Shown here one piece after another: positions 34,613-44,386 of a stretch of DNA of 64,000 nt. Below the pieces are notes generated by a model that was not told the origin of the DNA, did not search any database, and worked only from the letters and a program-made list of their open reading frames with translations. The DNA lies in assembly GCA_963710535.1 (NCBI GenBank), contig CAVQAW010000003.1, positions 620,001 to 684,000 on the forward strand. Direction: 5' to 3'. The translations under genes were made by a program, and so were the position numbers. Every line of letters starts with the position of its first letter. The first letter of the stretch is position 1. This DNA comes from Pelagihabitans sp963710535 (GTDB taxonomy: Bacteria; Bacteroidota; Bacteroidia; Flavobacteriales; Flavobacteriaceae).

Positions 34613-36109
34613 TCAATTGAATACCACATCACTGTAGTTGGATTTGATCACGATGTTCTTGCCATTATTTTTACTGAGATGATATCCCTTACTGACTACG
34701 GTATTTTGGTTTTTTGTTTTCACCAATATGAAACTTTTCGGATAGGCCAATTCCGAAGCGGTACCGTTTACGTTGATCGTAAAGGCGGTCGCAGGAGTCT
34801 TGCAATGTAGTTCGGCATTCTGTAAGGTGATGTCCAGATCGGTAAAACCCGAGGCAACATTGTTGATCGTAATGGGACCGAATTTATTGGTGATATATAC
34901 TTTGTCCAAGATTCGATCGATGGTAACATCGGAGGCGGTGGCCGCAAGCCTTAGATTGCCCACCTCCATTAAATTTACCTGGTCTGAATAATCGACCTGC
35001 AATGCGCCGTAGTTCCATCGCTGTACGGTCACTGGGGAATAGGAGGCCACTATGGAGGTTTTGTCCCCATCGATCGTGGCCGCCAGCAACCTTGAATACG
35101 TCAAGGTTGCATGGATGTTTTTGGTAATTTCGGCCAACTTTACTTCCCCATGTCGCACGTTCATCCGAATCTTCAAGCCTTTGGGCATTTTAATGTTGAT
35201 GGTTTTCTTCACTTTGTAATTTTTATGCGCCCCATCGGTAGAAAAGTAGAATATATTGGGCCGGCTTCCCTCCTTTTCGCGGGAAATCAAAACGTTCCTC
35301 TCCTCCATTTTTCGAGCCATCTCCTCTGCTCTTTTTTCGATGGCCTCAGTTCTGGCCTCCATCTCGCTTTCACGCTTTTCCATTTGTAAGGCCCTATCTT
35401 CCTGCATTTTTTCGAAACGCTCCGATCTTACCTTATCCATGGCTTCGCGTTTTTTCTCCATCGCCAATGCTCTTTTTTCCATTTCTTCACCCCATTCCTC
35501 CATCTTTTTTTCATACTCCTTATCAAAGCCTTTTGAAAACTGTTTCTGCCATTTGATCATATATTTATCGCCATCCTTTTTGAAGGCCTCATAGTCAAAA
35601 TTTTGTTTCGGCATGGGTGGCATGGGCGGCATATCGGCCAGCATGGCCCAACCCATGTTCAATGAATCCATATGGCCCATGTGGGAATCCATACCGATCA
35701 TTGGACCGGCCAAAAAAGGTTCAAAATCGAACTGAAAATCATGTTCGAATTGTATATCTGCCAATTCTCCGGCCCTGTCACCAAAAGCCCACGAATTTTC
35801 GCTGGCCGTGGCAACCGACACTTTTTGGCTATTGCCCATGATCTCGATGGCGCCCTCCTTAAAATAGCGTTTCGCTTCTTCCTCGGAAGCACCGTCCAAT
35901 TCTATGAACGCTTCCACGGCGATTTGGTTCTTGTCCCAGGTTTCAAAAATGATATCGGCATTGTTGGTGTTGATATCCAACACTGTTTCCTGGCCCACAT
36001 TGAAGAGTTCGCTATAGGTCTTGGATTGTTTCTGGCCATGCCCGATGGATACGATCAGGAGTGCTCCCAGGAGCATCGGTTTAAATGGCATTCGTTTCAA
36101 CTTGTTCAT
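34613..36109 (-). CDS. DUF4097-like exported protein with Met-rich segment and charged coiled coil
   Basis: This 498-residue protein has a signal peptide (to about residue 25), a first beta-strand region with DINTNNADIIFETWD, and a C-terminal part of repeated short strands (residues about 300-498) like DUF4097 adhesin-type beta-helices. Between them lie a methionine-rich stretch at residues 137-166, with nine Met and two His, and a Glu/Lys/Arg/Met-rich segment at residues 171-282 that should be a long charged helix. It is the last gene of an operon with a sigma factor and a membrane protein, and its start overlaps the preceding gene by 29 bases. Confidence 0.75.
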   Translation of the reverse strand: MNKLKRMPFKPMLLGALLIVSIGHGQKQSKTYSELFNVGQETVLDINTNNADIIFETWDKNQIAVEAFIELDGASEEEAKRYFKEGAIEIMGNSQKVSVATASENSWAFGDRAGELADIQFEHDFQFDFEPFLAGPMIGMDSHMGHMDSLNMGWAMLADMPPMPPMPKQNFDYEAFKKDGDKYMIKWQKQFSKGFDKEYEKKMEEWGEEMEKRALAMEKKREAMDKVRSERFEKMQEDRALQMEKRESEMEARTEAIEKRAEEMARKMEERNVLISREKEGSRPNIFYFSTDGAHKNYKVKKTINIKMPKGLKIRMNVRHGEVKLAEITKNIHATLTYSRLLAATIDGDKTSIVASYSPVTVQRWNYGALQVDYSDQVNLMEVGNLRLAATASDVTIDRILDKVYITNKFGPITINNVASGFTDLDITLQNAELHCKTPATAFTINVNGTASELAYPKSFILVKTKNQNTVVSKGYHLSKNNGKNIVIKSNYSDVVFN

Positions 36110-36680
36110 TTTTTGATGATTTTAGATCGTTTAACTTCATTTTTAACTTTTGCAATAATTGCAGTCGCAATTGTAGGTTCTTGATCAGGGCATTGATGGT
36201 CTGGTCGTTGGGACCAATGGTGTTCAACTCCTTGTTCAGATTCTTGTATTCTATATCCAGAAGGGACAATTGTTCCATAAAACTGTCGACTAGCACTTTA
36301 TTTTCGGGTGATACTTCCAATTTTGAAAGCGCCAGATTGATGTTTGCCACATAATAATTCTCAACCTTTTTCAAATCGGGTGATAGATCGCCCAAGGAAA
36401 TACCGTTACCGCCTTCATCAAGGGTTTCCTTGTCGACCACCGTGGTTTTGATAGGTACATTTTCTTCGGTTGTACTTGTAAGGAAGTAGATACCCGATGA
36501 TAACAATACCACAATGGAGGCTGCCAGGGCGTACCATTTTATCGACACCGCCCTTTTCTCCGAGGGCAATTCCCTTTCAAGCCGTGCCATGAAACGGTTC
36601 TCGTGTCCGGCCTTCATCTTGATATTCCGATCTGGTCGTTCCCTGTTCAATTCGAACATTTTTCTAAGATCCTGTGCCAT
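36081..36680 (-). CDS. Single-pass membrane protein, probable anti-sigma factor
   Basis: This 199-residue protein has a cytosolic N-terminus of about 47 residues (LRKMFELNRE... ENRFMARLERELP), one transmembrane helix around residues 48-66 (WYALAASIVVLLSSG) and a periplasmic helical region. The size, the topology and the position directly after an ECF sigma factor gene, with 17 bases of overlap, suggest an anti-sigma factor. No zinc-binding (ZAS) motif is present. The C-terminal half is rich in Leu and Asn and probably forms a coiled coil. The assignment is from context. Confidence 0.7.
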   Translation of the reverse strand: MAQDLRKMFELNRERPDRNIKMKAGHENRFMARLERELPSEKRAVSIKWYALAASIVVLLSSGIYFLTSTTEENVPIKTTVVDKETLDEGGNGISLGDLSPDLKKVENYYVANINLALSKLEVSPENKVLVDSFMEQLSLLDIEYKNLNKELNTIGPNDQTINALIKNLQLRLQLLQKLKMKLNDLKSSKNEQVETNAI

Positions 36681-37206
36681 CTCTTTTGTTTTTTAAAATT
36701 TCCTTCAAATATCCTTTTCCCCTTAACAGCCTTGTTCTGCAGGCACTTCCCGAAATGTCAAGTATTCCCGAAATTTCGTCATGGTCGTATCCTTCTATCA
36801 GATAAAGCCTTACCACCGTGGCGTATTTTTCTGGTATGTGTTGCATGGCACGTATCACATCATCGATCGTGATTTCGTCGGCCACGGTCCAATCGCCGTC
36901 TTCTGCCACCTGCATGTAGCGTTCGTCCAGCGCGATCAGGTTTTCTTTCCTCGCCTTCAAAAAGTCAAGACAGCGGTTCACTACGATGCGTTTCAACCAG
37001 GCGCCAAAAGTAACGTCCCCCCTAAACTGGTCGATCTTCTCAAAAGCTTTGATAAAGGCATCCTGAAGCACATCCTCGGCATCATCGGCATTTTTCACGA
37101 AACGCATCGCCACAATGAACATTCCTTCGCAATACTGTTTATAGAGCGTTAATTGGGCCTTGCGGTCATTGGCCTTGCATTTCGCCACCAAGTCGATCTG
37201 AAACAT
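36664..37206 (-). CDS. RNA polymerase ECF-type sigma factor
   Basis: This 180-residue sigma-70 family factor has region 2 (DAEDVLQDAFIKAFEKIDQFRG, then FGAWLKRIVVNRCLDFLK) and region 4 (MQHIPEKYATVVRLYLIEGYDHDEISGILDIS). It directs transcription of a small set of genes, typically envelope stress or surface functions. The ATG at 37206 gives the usual short N-terminus. It heads an operon of three overlapping genes: sigma factor, membrane protein and DUF4097-like protein. The divergent epimerase gene begins about 60 bases away. Confidence 0.92.
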   Translation of the reverse strand: MFQIDLVAKCKANDRKAQLTLYKQYCEGMFIVAMRFVKNADDAEDVLQDAFIKAFEKIDQFRGDVTFGAWLKRIVVNRCLDFLKARKENLIALDERYMQVAEDGDWTVADEITIDDVIRAMQHIPEKYATVVRLYLIEGYDHDEISGILDISGSACRTRLLRGKGYLKEILKNKRDGTGS

Positions 37207-37265
37207 TGGCCAGTTTCGTTTATTGGTTAGGGTTGTTCTTTTTAAAGGACGACAAAAAAAAGGGG

Positions 37266-38219
37266 ATGTTGCAAAAATCAAGTATTTTTACGCAAACAAT
37301 CTTCCAAGTCTTGAAACAAGTTACTATCAGCAATAGTTTTATTACGCTCATCGTATTGGATTATGGGGCAATTATCCAGAAGCTCTTGGTCAAGGACAAA
37401 GATGGAAATACCATAAACATGGTGGTCGGTCATAACTTTCCATCGCTGTACCTGAAAGACCAGTTTTACCTCGGGGCCTGCGTAGGTCGGTATGCCGGCA
37501 GAATCGCAAACGGAAGTTTTGAATTGGACAGGGAGACCTACTTGCTTTATCAACAAGAGGGGGTACACCTACATGGCGGGAAATCCGGTTTTGGAAAAAA
37601 ATACTGGACATTTGAAGCGGTCGGTCACGGAGAAAACCCCTTTGTGCGTTTATCATACCATAGCCGGCACCTTGAGGAAGGATACCCTGGAAATCTGAAA
37701 GTGACGGTCACTTATCGGCTCGAAAACAATTGCCTTCATATCGATCATAGGGCCACCACGGATCGAAGCACAGTGGTGAATCTTACCAACCACTCCTACT
37801 TTAGTTTGGATAATGCCCTTGCCATCGACCATTACAAATTGCAGCTCAATTGCCCAAAAATAGCGGTCCTTGACGACAAGCTTTTGCCCACCGGGGAACT
37901 GGAGGAAGTAACTGGCACCCCTTATGATTTTATAAAAAGCAAAGCCATCGGAAAAACACGATTGGATACCCCTTACTTGATCGACCGTGAAAAGGAATAT
38001 GCGGCAAAGGTGACTTCCCCATTATCGGGAATAACCATGTCGGTGGTAACCGATCAGCCCGCCATGGTCGTCTATACCCCTCTGCATATGCCGGCCATTT
38101 GTTTTGAAACCGAAAACCTTCCGGACGCCCCTAACATACCACACTTTCCCAACAGTGTGCTCAAACCGGGAGCGGTTTACGAAAATAAGTCCCGGTTTAT
38201 CTTTGAACTGGAAAAATAG
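37266..38219 (+). CDS. galM: Aldose 1-epimerase (mutarotase)
   Basis: This is a 317-residue protein of the galactose mutarotase family, which interconverts alpha and beta anomers of sugars. Catalytic positions are visible as His in NHSYFSLDN, His in HLHGGKSGFGKKYW and Glu in CFETENLPDAPN. GRYAGRIANGSF is another family signature. It lacks a signal peptide, so it is cytosolic. The ATG at 37266 is chosen; the in-frame TTG at 37206 overlaps the divergent sigma factor start. It is a single gene between the sigma-factor operon and a DUF2911 gene. Confidence 0.9.
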   Translation: MLQKSSIFTQTIFQVLKQVTISNSFITLIVLDYGAIIQKLLVKDKDGNTINMVVGHNFPSLYLKDQFYLGACVGRYAGRIANGSFELDRETYLLYQQEGVHLHGGKSGFGKKYWTFEAVGHGENPFVRLSYHSRHLEEGYPGNLKVTVTYRLENNCLHIDHRATTDRSTVVNLTNHSYFSLDNALAIDHYKLQLNCPKIAVLDDKLLPTGELEEVTGTPYDFIKSKAIGKTRLDTPYLIDREKEYAAKVTSPLSGITMSVVTDQPAMVVYTPLHMPAICFETENLPDAPNIPHFPNSVLKPGAVYENKSRFIFELEK

Positions 38220-38315
38220 CTTCCGATCGATTTTTACAAGTCAAATGGACCGCCTTCAAAATGGTCAAAACCCACTCCAACTGAAAATAAAGGAATAAAA
38301 TCTGTTTGGATTTAC

Positions 38316-38324
38316 TATTTTTAG
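38316..38324 (+). promoter_or_regulatory. -7 box (TATTTTTAG) of the DUF2911 gene
   Basis: TATTTTTAG lies 21 nt before the ATG at 38346, in line with other promoter boxes of the window. Confidence 0.45.
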
Positions 38325-38345
38325 GGGAACACAAAAAAACCAAAA

Positions 38346-38906
38346 ATGAAAATTTTAAAATGGATACTTGTCGTAGTCGTCGTACTTGGTTTGCTGGGCT
38401 TCTTTTTTGGAATGCCCTATATGAGGGAACAGACCAAAAAAAATAGTCCTGAAAAAACAGCCACCTATGCCAAAAACGGACTTGACCTTTCGGTACATTA
38501 TTCAAGTCCCTTTAAAAAAGGCCGGGTCATTTTCGGTGAATTGGTCCCTTATAATACCGTTTGGAGAACGGGTGCCAACGAGCCGACCACTTTTTCCACC
38601 GCCACCGATTTGAGGGTCATGGGCAAAGTACTTCCCGCGGGGACCTATGCGCTCTGGACCATTCCTGGAGAGCAGCAATGGAGCGTGATTTTTAACAAGG
38701 AAGTCCCGGATTGGGGGGTTACGCTGTTGAGCGGAGGGAAAGATACCACCAGGGACGCGACCAAGGACGTTGTACAGGTGGAAGTGCCCTCCTCCACCGT
38801 CGCTCAACCAATCGAATCATTCACGATTGAATTCGAAGATTACGGCCAGTTGAACATGAGTTTATCCTGGGATCAGACCAAGATTACTGTTCCCTTGAGC
38901 AACTAA
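38346..38906 (+). CDS. DUF2911 membrane-anchored protein
   Basis: This 186-residue protein has an N-terminal transmembrane segment (residues 4-24) and a DUF2911 domain, recognised by LSVHYSSPFKKGR, FGELVPYNTVWRTGANEPTT, LPAGTYALWTIPGEQQW and FEDYGQLNMSLSWDQ. The domain is common in Bacteroidota and its biochemical role is unknown. The stop is followed after 2 bases by the start of the MeaB gene, so the two are likely co-transcribed. Confidence 0.88.
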   Translation: MKILKWILVVVVVLGLLGFFFGMPYMREQTKKNSPEKTATYAKNGLDLSVHYSSPFKKGRVIFGELVPYNTVWRTGANEPTTFSTATDLRVMGKVLPAGTYALWTIPGEQQWSVIFNKEVPDWGVTLLSGGKDTTRDATKDVVQVEVPSSTVAQPIESFTIEFEDYGQLNMSLSWDQTKITVPLSN

Positions 38907-38908
38907 AC

Positions 38909-39955
38909 TTGGAAACGCACCGTCATAGCAATCGTGGAAACATTTCCAAGATACGGGAGAAGAGAAAGCATTTACCCTCCGTGGAGGAATTGCTGAAAGG
39001 CATCATGGTCGGTGACCAAACGCTATTGGCGAGGGCGATCACCTTGGTGGAAAGCTTGAAAAAAGATGATGCATCACTTGCCAATCGAATTATTGAAGGT
39101 TGTATTTCCAAAAAAAAAGAATCTTATCGAATCGGAATTACCGGGGTACCGGGCGTAGGAAAAAGCACCTTTATCGAAACCCTGGGCATCAATTTATTGC
39201 AGCAGGGAAATAGGGTGGCCGTACTTGCGGTAGATCCCAGCAGTAGCCAAAACAGGGGCAGCATTTTAGGCGACAAAACCCGGATGCCATCGCTGGCCAA
39301 ACATCCGAACGCCTTTATCAGGCCTTCCCCGGCAGGGAATTCCCTGGGCGGCGTGGCGAGGGCGACAAGGGAAACCATCATCCTCTGCGAGGCCGCAGGT
39401 TTCAATATCATTTTGGTGGAAACCGTTGGTGTGGGCCAAAGCGAAATCGCCGTACACAGTATGGTCGACTTTTTTCTGTTGTTGAAACTGGCCGGTGCCG
39501 GGGATGAACTTCAGGGCATAAAACGTGGCATCATAGAAATGGCCGATGCCATTGCCATCAATAAAGCGGATGGGGACAATGCGGCGCGGGCCCAACGCGC
39601 CGGGGAAGATTTCAAAAGGGCACTGCAGCTTTACCCGCCCAAGGATAATGGATGGAAACCCCAGGTCAAATTATGTTCCGCCATGGAGAACAAAGGAATG
39701 GTCACCTTGTGGGACATGATGCAATCCTATTTGAATGGGGTCCGAGAAAGCGGTCATTTGGAGCAAAAAAGAAAGCTGCAAAACCGGGATTGGCTGTACC
39801 AGACCATCGAGGATCAATTGAAACGCGATTTTTACGCAAGCAAAAAAATAAAATCGAAATTGGAAATATTAACCCAGCAAGTGATGGATTACGAAATTTC
39901 GCCATTTAAGGCGGCCGAAATACTGCTGCAACTCCAAAAAAAAGAACTTAAATAA
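38909..39955 (+). CDS. meaB: Methylmalonyl-CoA mutase-associated GTPase MeaB/ArgK
   Basis: This 348-residue G3E-type GTPase loads and protects adenosylcobalamin-dependent methylmalonyl-CoA mutase. The P-loop is GVPGVGKS, followed by VDPSS and GSILGDKTRM; ETVGVGQSE is the switch/DxxG-like region and NKADGDN the base-specificity motif. The start is a TTG 2 bases after the DUF2911 stop; the first in-frame ATG (39004) would still leave the GTPase domain but remove 32 residues. The mutase subunits are not in this window. Confidence 0.93.
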   Translation: METHRHSNRGNISKIREKRKHLPSVEELLKGIMVGDQTLLARAITLVESLKKDDASLANRIIEGCISKKKESYRIGITGVPGVGKSTFIETLGINLLQQGNRVAVLAVDPSSSQNRGSILGDKTRMPSLAKHPNAFIRPSPAGNSLGGVARATRETIILCEAAGFNIILVETVGVGQSEIAVHSMVDFFLLLKLAGAGDELQGIKRGIIEMADAIAINKADGDNAARAQRAGEDFKRALQLYPPKDNGWKPQVKLCSAMENKGMVTLWDMMQSYLNGVRESGHLEQKRKLQNRDWLYQTIEDQLKRDFYASKKIKSKLEILTQQVMDYEISPFKAAEILLQLQKKELK

Positions 39956-39961
39956 AAACCA

Positions 39962-39969
39962 TAACTTTG
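39962..39969 (+). promoter_or_regulatory. -7 box (TAACTTTG) of the glycosyltransferase gene
   Basis: TAACTTTG is an exact match to TAnnTTTG, 22 nt before the ATG at 39992. Confidence 0.5.
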
Positions 39970-39991
39970 CCGTGAGCAACACCGCCAATAA

Positions 39992-40934
<943 letters not shown>

Positions 40935-40951
<17 letters not shown>

Positions 40952-41810
40952 GCATTGGATCACCGCCTTGAAGATCGTGATCAGTCTTGCACTGGTCTAT
41001 TTCATCTATACGAAAATCGATTTGGGGGTGGTTTTGAAAACCCTTCAAAAATCGAGACCGCTTCCTTTACTACTGGCCCTTGTTCTTTTTGTGGCTTCCA
41101 AAATTTTATCGGCCTATAGACTCAACCTATATTTTCATCAACTACAGCTAAGGCTCACCCAGATAAGCAATCTCAAGCTTTACCTGCTCGGCATGTTCTA
41201 TAACCTCTTCTTGCCGGGCGGCATTGGGGGCGATGCCTACAAAGGTTACCTCATCAAGCGACAATTTGAGGTGAAGACGAAACGCGTGGTTTCGGTGCTG
41301 CTGCTCGATAGGTTGAGCGGATTGCTGTTATTGTGGGTATATGCCTGTTGCCTCGCCTTAATGCTCCCCCAATCAGAACTTGGTCCATACAAGATAACCA
41401 TAGTGGTACTTGGATTTTTGTCGGTGCTCGTTTTTTGGGGGTTGAACAAAAAATACTTCCGGGAGGTCTATCCCGTGTTCTGGGGTTCGATCGGCTATGC
41501 CGCCTTGGTGCAATTGGCCCAGTTGGCCAGTGCCTATTTTATCTTGATGGCCTTGAACGTCGAGGAGCACCAACTTTCCTATTTGTTTATTTTCCTGATT
41601 TCTTCCATTGTATCGGTACTGCCATTGACCATTGGGGGCATCGGGAGCAGGGAGGTCACCTTCTTTTATGGGGCCAAGTTGTTGGGACTTGATGAAAATA
41701 CCTCGGTCGGGATCAGCATGGAATTTTTCATCATAACCGCGCTGGTGTCCTTTTTCGGTATCCTATATCACTTCAAAAAGCCCGAATTACAGGTTGATGA
41801 AAACAGGTAG
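40935..41810 (+). CDS. YbhN/UPF0104-family membrane protein (LPG synthase TM-like)
   Basis: This 291-residue protein has about eight transmembrane helices and the family signatures FLPGGIGGDAYK and LPLTIGGIGSREV. Members include the transmembrane part of lysylphosphatidylglycerol synthase (a flippase) and YbhN. It lacks the catalytic MprF domain. It starts with GTG, overlapping the glycosyltransferase gene by 17 bases, so it is translationally coupled to it. A role in flipping the lipid-linked sugar is plausible but only inferred. Confidence 0.85.
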
Positions 41811-41879
41811 GGCATGCCCAATGGGCCCATCATCTTGGATCCAGATACCCCTCCAAGCCCCAAGAAATTGCATTACCGT

Positions 41880-43538
41880 TCATTGGATATGGATCAGATG
41901 CATCTTTTCGAGCACCCTTTTTCTGGTGGAAGGATCCAAAAACTTGGCCTGGAGTCGTGTTATTCTAAAATCTTCTTCGGTGAACTGCCGATCCCAATCA
42001 AATCCCAGCTTGCGCAATTCGATCAATTCGTCATTGGTAAGGTACACCCAAATATTCTTCAGGTCCTTGATTTCTTCGATCGATGAGATGATTACCGGCC
42101 TCTGGTTGTAAAAGTCCATTGACCAAGTGTATCTTTCAGACAGTTTGTAAATTTTATCGACAGGTATTTCCTCTTTGGCGATGCGCTTGGCCATTTCACT
42201 TCCAGCTTGGTACTTCAACAAGGCCGGATAAAAATGGGCGTTCAAGACCGCATTCAGCGCTATGGCACTGATGGCGGCAACCGTAATGATCCTTGGAAAA
42301 TAGGCTTCCCTTTTCAAGCAATAGTAAATGGCCAACGACCCAAGTAAAAACATCCAAATGTAGTCTATAGGCCTTTCCAACTTGAACACGAAAAAAACGA
42401 CAAAGGAAACCGCAATGAAGACCACACTTAGGATAAAATACTGAATGCCGAGCATCACCTTGATGGTTTTGCTACGGGAATCTAGATACAGGCCGTTAAG
42501 ATATGATGCGGTAAGCACTGAAAATAAGGGCATCACTATGTTTAGGTAATGGGGCAGTTTGAATTGTGCAAAACTGATGATGACAAAGATGAGCGTTATG
42601 CCCCCAAAGGTGAGCAATTCGCTCCCTTGCCGGTACTGGAAACGCAGCCTTATCAGCTGCTTTGCCTTTGTCAAATAGGCGGCCAGACCCAAGACCGTCC
42701 AAGGTATAAACACCCAAAGGAAAGTATGGAAAAAGAAGAAATAGTCACTGCTGTTCTTTCCTATACCCTCCCCGCTCATGCGTTCAAAGCTCTGCTCCCA
42801 AAAAATAAAGAACAGCCCGCTGCGTTCCCCCCTGCCCCTGATGATCTTTTCGGGATGCAGATCGAATTGATGATAATAGGCATAGAGCATGGGAGCGATC
42901 GATACCACAAAAACCATGACACCGACAAGGACACGCCAGTCGAATAGCCGTTGCCATTTTCCGGTGAAATACAAATGACAGATCATGGGAAATCCCACCA
43001 CCAAAAGGGCTATTTGGCCTTTGGTGGAAAATGCCATGGCTGCCGCAAAGGCGCCCAAAGCGATGTGCTTCAGGTTTTTTGTTTCAATATAGGCCGCCAA
43101 TTGCCATATGGCCAAAATGGCAAAACCGGTGAGTACGGCATCGGTGCGTACATCGATGACCGAAAGGATAATGGTTTGTGAGGTCAAGAAGATCAGGGCG
43201 GCCAGCTTTCCGGTATTCCTGTCATAGAGCAATTTGCCCAATCCATAACAACTGTAGGCACCCATGAGGGTCGCCAGCAGTGCCGGTATCCGGTAGGCCC
43301 AGTCGTGCAATCCGAAAATTTTAAAGGCAATCGCTGCAAGCCAATAATGCAGATGCGGTTTGTCCAAATATTCTTCAGGCCCTTTAAATAGGCTCAAAAA
43401 ATCGTTTTCCTGAACCATGCGCATCGCCATCACGGCGAACTGCGCAGAGTCGTTTTCAAATAGCGTAGCGAACATTCCGGCCAAGTACACCAGAAAAACA
43501 AGTGACAATAAAAACCAATACCTGATATTGGATATCAT
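41880..43538 (-). CDS. Membrane glycosyltransferase, GT39/ArnT-like
   Basis: This 552-residue polytopic membrane protein has about eleven to twelve hydrophobic segments and the N-terminal catalytic region of the ArnT/PMT type: FENDSAQFAVMAMRM with an acidic pair near residue 30 and DKPHLHYWL. Such enzymes take a sugar from polyprenyl phosphate and add it to lipid A, other lipids or proteins on the outer side of the inner membrane. The start overlaps the PAP2 phosphatase gene by 4 bases. It is convergent with the GT2/YbhN pair that could make its donor. Confidence 0.88.
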   Translation of the reverse strand: MISNIRYWFLLSLVFLVYLAGMFATLFENDSAQFAVMAMRMVQENDFLSLFKGPEEYLDKPHLHYWLAAIAFKIFGLHDWAYRIPALLATLMGAYSCYGLGKLLYDRNTGKLAALIFLTSQTIILSVIDVRTDAVLTGFAILAIWQLAAYIETKNLKHIALGAFAAAMAFSTKGQIALLVVGFPMICHLYFTGKWQRLFDWRVLVGVMVFVVSIAPMLYAYYHQFDLHPEKIIRGRGERSGLFFIFWEQSFERMSGEGIGKNSSDYFFFFHTFLWVFIPWTVLGLAAYLTKAKQLIRLRFQYRQGSELLTFGGITLIFVIISFAQFKLPHYLNIVMPLFSVLTASYLNGLYLDSRSKTIKVMLGIQYFILSVVFIAVSFVVFFVFKLERPIDYIWMFLLGSLAIYYCLKREAYFPRIITVAAISAIALNAVLNAHFYPALLKYQAGSEMAKRIAKEEIPVDKIYKLSERYTWSMDFYNQRPVIISSIEEIKDLKNIWVYLTNDELIELRKLGFDWDRQFTEEDFRITRLQAKFLDPSTRKRVLEKMHLIHIQ

Positions 43539-44113
43539 AAATGGAACTTATGTAGGGCAAAGATATATAACTTGGCAAATACCCATCCAAAAAACAGGCC
43601 TACGGCCAACCCGGTCAGCACATCGAATGGAAAATGGACCCCGATATAGATCCTGCTATAGGCTACCATGAAGGCCCAGACCATCAATGGAATGCCGATC
43701 CATTGTATTTTGGATTTCAGCAGCAGTGTAAAAAAACACGCCACCGCGGCCGAATTGGCCGCATGGGCAGAAAAATAACCAAACTTACCGCCGCAATACC
43801 CTTGAACCAGCCGCAAGCCCTCCTTCAAGTCTGGGTCATGGCATGGCCGAAGTCGTTTTAATCCATACTTAAAAAAATTTGCGAGCTGGTCGTTTACCAA
43901 AACCAAGATGGCAACACTTACCAAGAGCAGTACCGTAGCTTTGGTTCCGAAAGTCCGGTACGATAATAACAAGAGCAGCGCATAAAGGGGAATGGCACTG
44001 AACTTATTGGACAGGAAAAGCCAAAAACCGTCCCAGGATTCATTTCCCAATTGATTCAGGTAAAGAAAAAGCTCCTTATCGAGATGCAACAGGTTTTCAA
44101 TCATGGCATTCAT
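43535..44113 (-). CDS. PAP2-family membrane phosphatase
   Basis: This 192-residue membrane phosphatase has the three PAP2 motifs: KYGLKRLRP, FSAHAANS and SRIYIGVHFPFDV. Relatives remove phosphate from undecaprenyl pyrophosphate, lipid A or phosphatidic acid. It overlaps the ArnT-like gene (downstream) and the small acidic protein gene (upstream) by 4 bases each, so all three are one operon. Recycling of the lipid carrier or lipid A dephosphorylation would both fit. Confidence 0.92.
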   Translation of the reverse strand: MNAMIENLLHLDKELFLYLNQLGNESWDGFWLFLSNKFSAIPLYALLLLLSYRTFGTKATVLLLVSVAILVLVNDQLANFFKYGLKRLRPCHDPDLKEGLRLVQGYCGGKFGYFSAHAANSAAVACFFTLLLKSKIQWIGIPLMVWAFMVAYSRIYIGVHFPFDVLTGLAVGLFFGWVFAKLYIFALHKFHL

Positions 44114-44337
44114 TCGTCGTAACGCGACACCTCCCTATCATAAAAATCGGTGGCCTGCTGTATGAGGTTTTCGGTTTCCGCTTCGAGCTCTTTTTCGTCC
44201 TCGGAAGTAAAATCCTCGAGCCATTCCACTTCATCGTTTTCCAAATTGAGGATGAAACGCGGATACTCGGTATGTATTATAAAAAGAGCTGTTGGAAAAT
44301 CGGTATTATCGCCCAACAAAAATTTTGGTAGTTCCAT
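44110..44337 (-). CDS. Small conserved acidic protein of unknown function
   Basis: This 75-residue protein is strongly acidic in its second half (DDEVEWLEDFTSEDEKELEAE-like composition) and has no membrane segment. The motif PKFLLGDNTDFPTALFIIHTEYPRF is followed by a run of Glu/Asp. Similar short proteins occur beside PAP2 genes in other Flavobacteriaceae as far as I recall. The 4-base overlap with the PAP2 gene supports that it is real. Its function is unknown. Confidence 0.78.
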   Translation of the reverse strand: MELPKFLLGDNTDFPTALFIIHTEYPRFILNLENDEVEWLEDFTSEDEKELEAETENLIQQATDFYDREVSRYDE

Positions 44338-44386
44338 TTGATGTCGTTTATTAAAAACCCTGTTTGCCCTATATGGCGCTTAAGCC

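Noticed and set aside
35111..36184. Several plus-strand frames within the DUF4097-like gene
   Set aside because: They are antisense shadows of a gene whose minus-strand reading has a signal peptide and operon overlaps.
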